A stretch of DNA of 64,000 bases from NCBI RefSeq assembly GCF_028595285.1, contig NZ_JAQQXQ010000004.1:1-64000 (forward strand), given 5' to 3'. The stretch is from Erythrobacter fulvus. GTDB taxonomy: Bacteria > Pseudomonadota > Alphaproteobacteria > Sphingomonadales > Sphingomonadaceae. Position 1 is the stretch's first letter. Every line of letters begins with the position of its first letter. The notes under the pieces were generated by a model, which worked only from the letters and a program-made list of their open reading frames with translations, was not told where the DNA came from and did no database searches. Positions 44,250 through 52,916 of the stretch are shown in pieces. Made by a program: the position numbers and the translations under genes.

Positions 44250-44660
44250 TCAGACGAGGACATTGGCCCCGCTCATGTAGACATAGACTTCCTGAAACTT
44301 CGGCCCTTCGGGGCCAGGCCGCAGGCGCCAGAAATTGGTGTTGTGAAGCAAGGTGACATTGCCGTCCGCGTCATGCAGTTCGGCCACGAAATTCGCAGTG
44401 ATGCGACCATTCTTCTCGTCCACCGTGCAGGTGAAATCACGGTGGATGATGGTTTCGTAGGCTCCGAAGAAATCCTCGAACATGCGCCGGATTTCGGCCT
44501 TGCCCGCGTGGCGTGTGAAGGCAGTCTGGACGCAGAACAGCGCGGTATCGTGAAAGCACGACAGCGCCCCTTCCATGTCCTTTGCATCGACGCGGGCGAA
44601 ATACTTGTTCAGCGCGAAATCGATCAGCTCGGCGCGCGACATCACAGGTTCGTACTGCAT
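44250..44660 (-). CDS. SnoaL/NTF2-like protein, first of two
   Basis: A 136-residue NTF2-fold (SnoaL-like) protein with the family pattern NKYFARVDAKDMEGALSCFHDTALF, CTVDEKNGRITANFVAEL, NTNFWRLRPGPEGPKFQEVYVYMSG. Such proteins bind small hydrophobic molecules; some are ketosteroid-isomerase-like or cyclases. Its start overlaps the preceding NTF2-like gene by one base. Function in this cluster unknown; the two products may form a heterodimer. Confidence 0.72.
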   Translation of the reverse strand: MQYEPVMSRAELIDFALNKYFARVDAKDMEGALSCFHDTALFCVQTAFTRHAGKAEIRRMFEDFFGAYETIIHRDFTCTVDEKNGRITANFVAELHDADGNVTLLHNTNFWRLRPGPEGPKFQEVYVYMSGANVLV

Positions 44661-45091
44661 CAGGCGTCCCCTTCCTTCAGCAGGTTGTCACCCGACATGT
44701 AGACATAGACGCGGTGGAACAGCCGGTCCTTCAGGTAGAAGCGGTTGCAGTTCTCGTAACGCAGCTCCTCGCCGCCGTTGGGCGTGATCAGAACGGTGAA
44801 CTGGCTGCAGATCGCATTGGTTTCGGGATCGGCAGTGTGGACGAAATTGCCGTGCCAGATGCTCTCGAAATCGGCGAACAGCTTGACGAACATCGCCCGG
44901 ATCGCTTCGCGGCCCTGATGCACGGTGTTGCTGGTCACCTCAGTCAGCACCGCGTCGGGCGTGAAGCAGTCGAGCACCTGATCCATGATCTTGTTGTCGA
45001 CCCCGTCGAAATACCGCTTGGTGACGATATCGACATAGAAGGGATAGGGCAGCGGCGCCTGGCCGGGGCCGCCTTCGGTCCAATCGCTCAT
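44660..45091 (-). CDS. SnoaL/NTF2-like protein, second of two
   Basis: A 143-residue NTF2-fold protein related to its downstream neighbour: VTKRYFDGVDNKIMDQVLDCFTPDAVLTEVT, then NFVHTADPETNAICSQFTV, and the shared ending LFHRVYVYMSGDNLL. It overlaps the racemase-like gene by one base upstream and the other NTF2-like gene by one base downstream, so the three are translated as one unit. Likely function is binding or rearranging the pathway substrate. Confidence 0.72.
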   Translation of the reverse strand: MSDWTEGGPGQAPLPYPFYVDIVTKRYFDGVDNKIMDQVLDCFTPDAVLTEVTSNTVHQGREAIRAMFVKLFADFESIWHGNFVHTADPETNAICSQFTVLITPNGGEELRYENCNRFYLKDRLFHRVYVYMSGDNLLKEGDA

Positions 45092-45834
45092 CAGTACCAG
45101 CCTTTACGGATGTTTTCGTGCATCGGCACCTCGGGGGCGGGGAAGGCCTTCTTCGAATGGGTCAGGCCGAGTTCGATCAGGGTTTCAAGCTGCTTGTAGG
45201 CAACCTGCCCCGGGTTCAGCACCGGCACCGGCAACTCGCCCTGCAAGTAAGCAGCCGACTGGTGCATCGTGGTGGAACCGAGGACGACCACATCGGCCCC
45301 GTCTTCCTCAATCGCCTTCATCGCTTCGGCCTTGAGCTTGGCGAAGACGACTTCCTCCTTGCCTTCGAGCAGTTCGGTGACGTCGGGCCGCGTGTCGATC
45401 GATCGCACGCTGGCGCAGCGGTGTTCCCAGCCGTGCTGGTTCAACACCTTTTCGTAGAGCGGGAACCACTGCGGCCACATGGTGATGACGGAGAATTTCT
45501 TGCCGAGCATCATCGCCGCAGCGAAACTTGCCTCGCCCGGTCCGACAACGGGGATGTTGAGTGCCGAGCGAAGCGGCCACAGCCCAGAATCGCTCACCGT
45601 GTCGATCAGCACGCCGGCATAGCCTTCGGCTTCTGCGGTGATGCCGGCCTGGAACACCGTCCAATCCATCAGCAGTGTATCGTGATAGGAGTCTCCCAGC
45701 GCCGCACCCCAGCGCACCGCCTCGAAGGTCGGCGCAAAGCCGGGACGCACGAAGCCATCAGGAAGCTGCTGGGCGCGATTGGCGACCCCGGCTTCATCCA
45801 TCGCAATCGGCACGATAACCTTGATGCGGTTCAC
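45091..45834 (-). CDS. Asp/Glu/hydantoin racemase family protein lacking both catalytic cysteines
   Basis: A 247-residue protein of the aspartate/glutamate/hydantoin racemase and maleate isomerase fold. Its GTG start at 45834 has AGGGGAG upstream. Family landmarks are clear: GFAPTFEAVRWG, then the substrate loop GVLIDTVSDSGLWPLRSALNIPVVGPGEASF, and DVVVLGSTTMHQSAAYL. In active racemases each of these last two regions carries a catalytic Cys (as in IxCFxDPG and VLGCAGM). Here they read DTVSDS and GSTTM, so both cysteines are replaced by Thr/Val and Ser. The protein may be non-catalytic or have another chemistry. First gene of the leftward operon. Confidence 0.75.
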   Translation of the reverse strand: MNRIKVIVPIAMDEAGVANRAQQLPDGFVRPGFAPTFEAVRWGAALGDSYHDTLLMDWTVFQAGITAEAEGYAGVLIDTVSDSGLWPLRSALNIPVVGPGEASFAAAMMLGKKFSVITMWPQWFPLYEKVLNQHGWEHRCASVRSIDTRPDVTELLEGKEEVVFAKLKAEAMKAIEEDGADVVVLGSTTMHQSAAYLQGELPVPVLNPGQVAYKQLETLIELGLTHSKKAFPAPEVPMHENIRKGWY

Positions 45835-45866
45835 GGCACTCCCCTGTTGCCATTTCGCGAACCGTT

Positions 45867-45879
45867 ATTGTATACAAAT
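45867..45879. promoter_or_regulatory. GntR/FCD operator, leftward operon
   Basis: ATTGTATACAAAT contains the perfect palindrome TTGTATACAA, the type of site bound by FCD-subfamily GntR regulators. It sits 33 bases upstream of the racemase-like start and 154 bases upstream of the regulator gene, so it could also affect autoregulation. An identical 13-base sequence is at 46762. Confidence 0.75.
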
Positions 45880-46032
45880 CGCTCCCGTCAAGTGCTTTCC
45901 CTAAAAGAGCCGATAGTGACAGGACAGGTGTGTTTTTGCAGCCGCAGCGCTTGTCGCGGCAAGTGACTGACTCCAGTAAGGACATGAGATGAACGCACCC
46001 CCCTGCCCCAATAGCGATCCGGTGATCCGCCG

Positions 46033-46704
46033 ATGAGCCGCGCCTCTGATCAAGCCTATCAGAAGATCCGCGCCTATTTGCTGAGCGGAGCGGCACAGCC
46101 GAGCGAACAGCTGACCGAAGACCAGCTGGCGCAAATCGCGGGCGTCAGCCGAACGCCTGTGCGCGAAGCCGTGCGAAGGCTCGAGGACGAGTTGTTGCTG
46201 GTGCGCAGCGACACCAAGCGATTATTCGTGGCCGACTGGAGCCGCGACGATATCGAGGAAATGTTCACGCTCAGGCAGATGCTCGAATGCCACGCTGCCG
46301 AGCGCGCTGCGCGCCGCCTCTCGCGGGCGCAAGTGGCCCAGCTGGAGACCGTGAACCGCATCCTGAAGGACGCGATCGAGCGTCCGGTGCCCGATGTGGC
46401 GCGGTTTCTCGAAGCGAACCGCAGCTTTCACGAGCTGGTGATCGACGCCGCCCATTCGCCGCGCCTGGGCCAGATGCTGGCAAAGCTGGTGGAAGCACCG
46501 GTGGTGCTGCGGACAGCGCGCAATTACTCGCTCGACGATCTGCGCCAGTCGGCGCGCGATCATGACGAACTGATTGCCGCCTTTGCAGCGCGTGATCCCG
46601 AATGGGCCCGCGCGGTGATGGGTAGCCACCTGCGCCGCGCGTTTCACAGCTTTGCCAATACGGTAGGCCCGGCGGCCGGTGAAAGCACCTCCGAAGCTGC
46701 GTAA
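46033..46704 (+). CDS. GntR-family transcriptional regulator, FCD subfamily
   Basis: A 223-residue regulator. The N-terminal winged helix has QAYQKIRAYLLSGAAQPSEQLTEDQLAQIAGVSRTPVREAVRRLE, a classic GntR DNA-recognition region. The C-terminal FCD domain has the acid and histidine pattern (FLEANRSFHELVI, RDHDELIAAFAARDPEWARAVMGSHLRRA) that binds a metal and an organic acid effector. It lies between the two catabolic operons, whose promoters carry matching palindromes, so it probably represses both until a pathway intermediate binds. Confidence 0.88.
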   Translation: MSRASDQAYQKIRAYLLSGAAQPSEQLTEDQLAQIAGVSRTPVREAVRRLEDELLLVRSDTKRLFVADWSRDDIEEMFTLRQMLECHAAERAARRLSRAQVAQLETVNRILKDAIERPVPDVARFLEANRSFHELVIDAAHSPRLGQMLAKLVEAPVVLRTARNYSLDDLRQSARDHDELIAAFAARDPEWARAVMGSHLRRAFHSFANTVGPAAGESTSEAA

Positions 46705-46761
46705 CAACGCCGCACCCGGCGGAACGCTCCAATTGCACAAGCTGTGCGCAGGGCGATTGCA

Positions 46762-46774
46762 ATTGTATACAAAT
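46762..46774. promoter_or_regulatory. GntR/FCD operator, rightward operon
   Basis: ATTGTATACAAAT again, inside the extended palindrome AATTGTATACAAATT, 46 bases upstream of the lyase start. It is identical over 13 bases to the site at 45867, implying common control of both operons. Confidence 0.75.
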
Positions 46775-46820
46775 TGGGTAAGTCAGCGCTCGGTCTCATC
46801 TTGACGGCAGGCGATTCACC

Positions 46821-47729
46821 ATGGCGAGCGAAGCTATCGAACTGGTCGAAGTCGGTCCGCGCGACGGATTGCAGAACGAGCCAGACATCATCGCGACAGA
46901 AACCAAGCACGCGCTGATCGGGCGGATGATCGGTTACGGCGCACGGCGGCTCGAAGTGGCGAGCTTCGTGCACCCGCAGCGCGTGCCGCAGATGGCCGAC
47001 GCGGAAGCCGTGATCGCCGGCCTGCCCGATCGCAAGGATTGCACCTATATCGGCCTCGTCCTCAACAAGCGCGGCGTGATGCGCGCGCTCGCCACCCGCG
47101 ATGATGGTGCGCGCGGAATCGATCAGGTCGGCTGCGTGATCGTCGCCAGCGACACCTTCGGACAGAAGAACCAGGGCCAGACCATCGCCGAAGGGCTGGC
47201 GGAAACCCGCGATATGCTCCGTTTCGCCAAGGCCGAAGGGATGCGCGCGCAAGTCACCATATCCGCCGCATTCGGCTGCCCGTTCGAGGGCGAAGTGAAG
47301 CATTCGACCGTGCTCGCCATTGCCGAGGAACTGGCGATCGAGGCTCCGGAAGAAATCGCGCTGGCCGACACGATCGGCGTCGGCACCCCAGCAGAGGCGG
47401 GCGAATTGTTCGGCAAGCTGGGCGAACTGCTCGGGCAGAACATCCCCATGCGCGCCCATTTCCACAATACCCGCGGCACCGGCATCGCCAATGCGTGGGA
47501 AGCCTACAAGGCGGGCGTGCGGATTTTCGACGCCTCGCTCGGCGGGCTTGGCGGCTGTCCCTTCGCCCCGCGCGCGACGGGCAATATCGCCACCGAGGAC
47601 CTTATCTACATGATGCAGCGTTCCGGTGTGGCAACGGGCATCGATCTCGAGGCCGCGATCGCGGCGAACAAGTGGTTTGCGGGGCAGCTGGGGCGCGAAT
47701 TGCCCTCGGCCGTCGCGCGCGCGGCGTAA
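46821..47729 (+). CDS. Hydroxymethylglutaryl-CoA lyase family protein
   Basis: A 302-residue TIM-barrel aldolase. HMG-CoA lyase landmarks are present: VGPRDGLQNE (substrate and base region), RRLEVASFVHPQRVPQMADAE, FHNTRGTGIAN, and the GLGGCPFAPRATGNIATEDL loop with the conserved active-site Cys. These enzymes cleave 3-hydroxy-3-methylglutaryl-CoA or related 3-hydroxyacyl-CoAs. First gene of the rightward operon. Together with a CoA-transferase in the same operon it suggests a branched dicarboxylyl-CoA is split into an acyl-CoA plus a keto acid. True substrate may differ from HMG-CoA. Confidence 0.85.
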   Translation: MASEAIELVEVGPRDGLQNEPDIIATETKHALIGRMIGYGARRLEVASFVHPQRVPQMADAEAVIAGLPDRKDCTYIGLVLNKRGVMRALATRDDGARGIDQVGCVIVASDTFGQKNQGQTIAEGLAETRDMLRFAKAEGMRAQVTISAAFGCPFEGEVKHSTVLAIAEELAIEAPEEIALADTIGVGTPAEAGELFGKLGELLGQNIPMRAHFHNTRGTGIANAWEAYKAGVRIFDASLGGLGGCPFAPRATGNIATEDLIYMMQRSGVATGIDLEAAIAANKWFAGQLGRELPSAVARAA

Positions 47730-47762
47730 GCGGCGCAACAGGACAAGGCAAAAGGAGCCGGC

Positions 47763-49820
47763 ATGACGTACAGGTTGGGTGTGGACGTGGGCGGGACTTT
47801 CACCGACCTGCTGCTGTTCGACGAGGCAAGCGGCGCGTTCTGGCGGCACAAGACGCCCTCGACCCCGCACGATTCCTCGGAAGGCATCCTCACGGGGGTC
47901 AAGGCGATCACCGAAAAGGCCGGGATCACGGCAGCAGACATCAGCTATTTCCTCCATGGCACCACCGTGGCGACCAATGCCGTGCTGGAGGGCAAGGGTG
48001 CGAAGGTCGGCCTCGTCACCACGCAGGGCTACCGCGACATTATGCAGATCGCGCGCAGCTTTGTGCCCGGTGGCCTTGCCGCGTGGATCGTGTGGCCCAA
48101 GCCGCAGCCGCTCGCACGGCTCGAACACACCGTCGAGGTGCCGGGGCGCATGGACGCGAAGGGCCGCGAGGTCGCCCCGCTTGATGAAGATGCAGTGCGC
48201 GCGGCGCTGCGCAAGCTCAAGGGCGACGGGATCGAGGCGCTCACCGTCAGCCTGATGAACGCCTATCTCAACGGCGCGCATGAAAGCCGCATCGGCGAGA
48301 TTGCCGCCGAAGAACTGCCCGGCATCCCCGTTTCGCTTTCCCACGAAGTCCTGCCCGAAATGCAGGAATACGAACGCACGCTTTCGACCGTGGCTAATGC
48401 TGCGGTGCGTCCGGTGGTGAGCAAGTATGTCTCCAACCTGCGCAACAAGCTGGAGGCCGAAGGCCTCAAGGGTCGGCTCTCGCTGCTGCGTTCGGACGGC
48501 GGCTTGATGAGCAGCCAGAAGGCAGAGGAACACCCGGTCAACATCCTCATGTCCGGCCCCGCAGGAGGCGTGACGGGAGCGCTGTGGGTGGCGAAAAATG
48601 CTGGCTTCGAAAATATTCTGACGCTCGACGTGGGCGGCACCTCGACCGACGTGGCGCTGATCCAGGGGCTGGAGCCGCGCCGCCAGCGCACCACCGAAGT
48701 CGGGCACCTGTCGGTGCGCGCTTCAGCGCTCGATGTGAAGACGGTGGGCGCGGGCGGCGGCTCGATCGCGCACGTTCCCGAACTCACCAAGGCGCTGCGC
48801 GTCGGCCCGGAAAGCGCGGGCGCGGTGCCGGGGCCGGTGGCCTATAACAAGGGCGGCACGCTGCCGACCGTGACCGACGCAAACGTGGTCCTCGGCTACC
48901 TGCCGGAAGACCTGCTCGGCGGCAGCTTCAAGCTTGATCGCGAAGGCGCCAAGGCGGCGGTGCAGACCATCGCCGATGCGCTGGGCGTGACGCTGATGGA
49001 AGCCGCGCGCGGGATCATCGATATCGTCAATGAAAACATGTTCGGCGCGCTGCGGATGATTTCGGTGCAGCAGGGCTACGACCCTCGCGAATTCGCGCTG
49101 ATGGGCTTCGGCGGAGCGGGCCCGCTGCACGTCAACGCGGTCGCACGGCTGATGGGTTCCTGGCCCGCGATCTCGCCGGTCTCCCCCGGCGTGCTGTGCG
49201 CCCTGGGCGACGCGACGACGCGGATGCGGACGGAGACAGCGCGCAGCTTCTCGCGCCTCGCCAAGGATACCACCATCGCCGATCTGGTCGCCGTGCTCGA
49301 CGAAATGGCCGCGCAGACCCGCAACGAACTGCTGGCCGACGGCATCCCGGAGGACCAGATCACTTCGGAATTCGAAATCGACGTGCGTTACGCCGGGCAG
49401 GCCTTCGAGGTGCCTCTGACGATTACTCAGGACATTCTCGAGAAGGACGGGATCGAAGGCATCCTCGCCCGCTTCGACGAAGAGCACCTGCGTCTGTTCA
49501 CCTTCAACATGGATACCCCGCACGAGATCGTGAACCTTCGCGCCGTGGCGCTGGGTCAGGCCCCTGCCCTGCCCGCTGCCGAATTGCCCAAGGGCGACGG
49601 CAATCCGTCAGCCGCCAAGATCCGCGACCACGTGCTGTGGATGGACGGCGAGGAACGCGCAGCGGTGATCTACGATCGCGCGAAGCTGCGGCAGGCCGAC
49701 GTGATCGAAGGCCCGGCGATCATCACCGAGATGGATTCAACCACGCTCGTCGAACACGACTGCCGCGCGACTGTCGACGCGGTGGGCAACATCCTCATCA
49801 CTCTGAAGGCGGAGGGCTAA
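47763..49820 (+). CDS. hyuA: Hydantoinase/oxoprolinase family subunit A
   Basis: A 685-residue protein of the HyuA/5-oxoprolinase A/acetone carboxylase beta family, with an ASKHA-type ATP-binding fold (GVDVGGTFTDLLLFD at the start, LDVGGTSTDVALIQG around residue 280). Family enzymes phosphorylate a carbonyl or amide oxygen to drive ring opening or carboxylation. AAAGGAG precedes the ATG, 33 bases after the lyase. HyuB follows. It could be an N-methylhydantoinase, a 5-oxoprolinase or an aryl-ketone carboxylase subunit; the sequence alone does not decide. Confidence 0.88.
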   Translation: MTYRLGVDVGGTFTDLLLFDEASGAFWRHKTPSTPHDSSEGILTGVKAITEKAGITAADISYFLHGTTVATNAVLEGKGAKVGLVTTQGYRDIMQIARSFVPGGLAAWIVWPKPQPLARLEHTVEVPGRMDAKGREVAPLDEDAVRAALRKLKGDGIEALTVSLMNAYLNGAHESRIGEIAAEELPGIPVSLSHEVLPEMQEYERTLSTVANAAVRPVVSKYVSNLRNKLEAEGLKGRLSLLRSDGGLMSSQKAEEHPVNILMSGPAGGVTGALWVAKNAGFENILTLDVGGTSTDVALIQGLEPRRQRTTEVGHLSVRASALDVKTVGAGGGSIAHVPELTKALRVGPESAGAVPGPVAYNKGGTLPTVTDANVVLGYLPEDLLGGSFKLDREGAKAAVQTIADALGVTLMEAARGIIDIVNENMFGALRMISVQQGYDPREFALMGFGGAGPLHVNAVARLMGSWPAISPVSPGVLCALGDATTRMRTETARSFSRLAKDTTIADLVAVLDEMAAQTRNELLADGIPEDQITSEFEIDVRYAGQAFEVPLTITQDILEKDGIEGILARFDEEHLRLFTFNMDTPHEIVNLRAVALGQAPALPAAELPKGDGNPSAAKIRDHVLWMDGEERAAVIYDRAKLRQADVIEGPAIITEMDSTTLVEHDCRATVDAVGNILITLKAEG

Positions 49821-49824
49821 GACC

Positions 49825-51711
49825 ATGCCGGCTCGCATTATCGAACCCAACACCACCCCCTTCCAGAAGGTCGCGATTGATCCGGTCACGCTCGACATCA
49901 TCGAGAACGCGCTGCGCAACGCACGCATCGAGATGGACGCGACCCTCGTGCGCACCGCGATGTCGCCCGGCATCCGCGAACAGGGCGACGCCTTCCCGTT
50001 GATCTCCGATCCCGCGGGCAAGATGATCGTCGGCCAGTTCGGCAGCTTTATCGACGGCTTCCTGCAAAGCTTCGACGGCACGATCGAGGACGGGGACATG
50101 ATCTTCCTGTCCGATCCCTATTCTTGCGGCGGGGCGATTTCGCACTCCAACGACTGGCTGGTGCTGCTGCCGGTGTTCAAGGACGGGCGGCTGCTCGCCT
50201 ATACCGCGATGTTCGGCCACCAGAGCGACATCGGGGGCTCGGTTCCCGGATCCATGCCCATCGGGGCGTCCTCGATCTTCGAGGAAGGCGTGCGCATCCC
50301 GCCGGTGAAGATCTGGAAGAAGGGCGAATACAACGAAGACCTGATGAAGCTGGTGATGCACCAGACCCGCAAGCCCGACTGGTGCCAGGCTGACCTCAAC
50401 GCCCTGATCGCCTCGTGCCGCGTCGCCGCGCGCCGCGTGATCGAAATGGCCGAACGCTTCGGCGACGATGTCTATGTCTCGGCCACGCAGGAACTGCTGG
50501 CGCGCAACCACCGCGCGATGAAGGCACTGATCGGCATGGCCGTGGCCGAAGAACCCGTCAGTTTCGAGGATTACATCTGCGACGACGGCAAGGGCTACGG
50601 CCCCTACAAGATCCGCTGCACCATGTGGCGCGAGGGCGACAAGGTGGTGCTCGATTTCGACGGCACGGATCCGCAATCGGCCGCCTCGATCAACTTTTTC
50701 CTCAATGAAAACATGTTCAAGATGTTCTTCGGCATCTACATGATCATGGTCTTCGATCCGCAGATCCTGTTCAATGACGGGTTCTACGATCTGATCGAGG
50801 TGCGCATTCCGGAAGGCTCTCTGCTGAAGCCGCATTTCCCCGCCGCACTGTCGGGCCGGACGCATGCGCTGGGCCGCATCTTCGACATTCTCGGCGGGCT
50901 TCTGGGGCAGAAGACGCCGGAATTCCTCAACGCCGCCGGGTTCTCCTCGTCGCCCCACCTGTTCTATTCGGGCTGGGATGCACGCGAGGACGGAACGCGC
51001 GACTGGTTCCAGCTGTTCCAGATCGGCTTCGGCGGCATTCCGGGGCGTCCACTGGGTGACGGCCCGGACGGGCACTCGCTTTGGCCGGGCTTCACCAATG
51101 TCCCCAACGAATTCCTCGAACGCTACTTCCCGCTGCGGATCGAGCGTTACTCCACCGCGCCCGACAGCGGCGGCGCGGGCCTGCACCGCGGGGGCAACGG
51201 CATCCACATGACCTACCGCTTCCTCGCCGACGGCGAGATCGCGATCCATGACGACCGTTGGTTCGTGCCGCCCTGGGGCGTCAACGGCGGGCATCCGGGC
51301 GAGCGTGCGAAGAAGGTGCTCGAACGCGCCGACGGCACCAGCGAAATCGTCGGCAACAAGGTGGAAAGCGTGGCCGTGAAGGCGGGCGATCTGCTCCACT
51401 TCATCACCTGGGGCGGCGGCGGTTGGGGTGACCCGCTAGCGCGCGATCCGGAGCTGGTCGGTCTCGAAATCCGTCAGGGCCTCGTCACCCCCGCAGGCGC
51501 GCGCGCCTATGGTGTTGTCGCTGACGGCGAAGGCGTGGTGGACACCGCCGGAACGCAAGCGCTGCGCGCGGAAATGGCTGCCTCGCGCGGGGAACTGCCG
51601 CTGTTCGATTACGGCCCCGGCATCGATGCGCTGCGCGCCAACTGCGAAGCCGAAACCGGCCTGCCCGCCCCGATCCAGCCGGTCTGGAACATGCGGGAGG
51701 CCGCAGAATGA
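49825..51711 (+). CDS. hyuB: Hydantoinase/oxoprolinase family subunit B
   Basis: A 628-residue partner of HyuA. Family signatures: VTLDIIENALRNARIEMDATLVRTAMSPGIREQGDAFPLI, DGDMIFLSDPYSCGGAISHSNDW (metal-associated His region), FDGTDPQSAASINFFLNENMF, and GGAGLHRGGNGIHMTYRF. It forms the complex that performs the ATP-driven hydrolysis or carboxylation. It begins 4 bases after hyuA and ends with a 4-base overlap onto the CoA-transferase gene, so the genes are tightly coupled. Confidence 0.88.
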   Translation: MPARIIEPNTTPFQKVAIDPVTLDIIENALRNARIEMDATLVRTAMSPGIREQGDAFPLISDPAGKMIVGQFGSFIDGFLQSFDGTIEDGDMIFLSDPYSCGGAISHSNDWLVLLPVFKDGRLLAYTAMFGHQSDIGGSVPGSMPIGASSIFEEGVRIPPVKIWKKGEYNEDLMKLVMHQTRKPDWCQADLNALIASCRVAARRVIEMAERFGDDVYVSATQELLARNHRAMKALIGMAVAEEPVSFEDYICDDGKGYGPYKIRCTMWREGDKVVLDFDGTDPQSAASINFFLNENMFKMFFGIYMIMVFDPQILFNDGFYDLIEVRIPEGSLLKPHFPAALSGRTHALGRIFDILGGLLGQKTPEFLNAAGFSSSPHLFYSGWDAREDGTRDWFQLFQIGFGGIPGRPLGDGPDGHSLWPGFTNVPNEFLERYFPLRIERYSTAPDSGGAGLHRGGNGIHMTYRFLADGEIAIHDDRWFVPPWGVNGGHPGERAKKVLERADGTSEIVGNKVESVAVKAGDLLHFITWGGGGWGDPLARDPELVGLEIRQGLVTPAGARAYGVVADGEGVVDTAGTQALRAEMAASRGELPLFDYGPGIDALRANCEAETGLPAPIQPVWNMREAAE

Positions 51712-52916
51712 ACGCCGTCACCCCGACCGCCAACACCAGCGCGCTGGCGGGCATCAAGGTGGTCGAGATGGGCCAGCTGCTCGCAGGCCCCTTCTGCGGC
51801 CAGTTGCTTGGCGACATGGGCGCCGACGTCGTCAAGATCGAACCGCCGGGCGCAGGCGATCCGATGCGCAACTGGGGCCAGGGCGACGAGAAGGTGCAGT
51901 GGGAAGTGATCGCACGCAACAAGCGCTCGGTCACCTGCAACCTGCGCGTGCCCGAAGGACAGGCCCTCGCCAAGCGGCTGATTGCCGATGCCGACGTGCT
52001 GATCGAGAACTTCAAGCCCGGCACGCTCGAACGCTGGGGCCTGTCGCCTGCGGAACTCCACGCCATCAACCCCGGCCTGATCATCGCCCGCATGTCGGGC
52101 TACGGGCAGGACGGCCCCTATTCCGACCGCGCCGGGTTCGGCGGGATCGGCGAGGCGATGGGCGGCTGGCGCTATATCGTCGGCGAACCCGACCGTCCGC
52201 CCAGCCGTATGGGCATTTCGATCGGCGACACCCTGTGCGCGACCTATGGCGCGCTGGGTGTGCTCGCCGCGCTGCACCACCGCGACAAGACAGGCGAAGG
52301 CCAGGTGGTCGACTCCGCGCTCTACGAGGCGGTGTTGCAAGTGATGGAGGGCCTTGTGCCCGAATATGACCGCAACGGCGTGATCCGCGAACGTTCGGGC
52401 TCGGTGCTGAAGGGCATCGCGCCGTCCAATGTCTATACCTGCAAGGACGGCAGCTACATGATCGGCGCCAATGGCGATGCGATCTTCGCCCGGCTGTGTC
52501 AGGCCATGGGCCGTCCCGAACTGGCCACGGACGAACGCTATTCGAGCCACATCGCCCGCGGCATCCATCAGGACGAGCTCGACGCGCTGATCAACGACTG
52601 GACCGGCACGCTCACCGTGGACCAAGTCGATGCGCTGATGATCGAATATTCGATCCCCGCGGGCCGGGTCTATCGCGCGCCCGACATGCTCGCCGATCCG
52701 CATTTCCAGGCGCGCGAGGCGATCATAGAGGTCGAGACGCGGGAGCGCGGCAAGCTGAAGATGCAGAACGCCTTTCCCAAGCTTTCGAGGACACCCTCCA
52801 CCATCCGCCGTCCGGCTCCTTCGTTCCCGGGACAGGACAATGCGGAGGTCTATGGCGAGCGGCTGGGCCTCGATGCGGGCGAGCTTGAGAAGCTGGCCGC
52901 GGCGGGGATCATCTGA
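51708..52916 (+). CDS. CaiB/BaiF family CoA-transferase
   Basis: A 402-residue class III CoA-transferase that moves CoA between carboxylic acids. It starts GIKVVEMGQLLAGPFCGQLLGDMGADVVKIEPPGAGDPMR. The region GEPDRPPSRMGISIGDTLCATYGAL contains the candidate catalytic Asp. Interlocked-ring dimers are typical of the family. Its ATG overlaps the hyuB stop; its stop overlaps the next start by one base. In this operon it probably activates the acid made after ring opening so that the lyase can cleave it. Confidence 0.88.
   Translation: MNAVTPTANTSALAGIKVVEMGQLLAGPFCGQLLGDMGADVVKIEPPGAGDPMRNWGQGDEKVQWEVIARNKRSVTCNLRVPEGQALAKRLIADADVLIENFKPGTLERWGLSPAELHAINPGLIIARMSGYGQDGPYSDRAGFGGIGEAMGGWRYIVGEPDRPPSRMGISIGDTLCATYGALGVLAALHHRDKTGEGQVVDSALYEAVLQVMEGLVPEYDRNGVIRERSGSVLKGIAPSNVYTCKDGSYMIGANGDAIFARLCQAMGRPELATDERYSSHIARGIHQDELDALINDWTGTLTVDQVDALMIEYSIPAGRVYRAPDMLADPHFQAREAIIEVETRERGKLKMQNAFPKLSRTPSTIRRPAPSFPGQDNAEVYGERLGLDAGELEKLAAAGII

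Noticed and set aside
49798-51399. A 533-residue leftward frame opposite hyuB
   Set aside because: It mirrors the HyuB coding sequence with Arg/His/Glu-rich composition and no recognisable domain.
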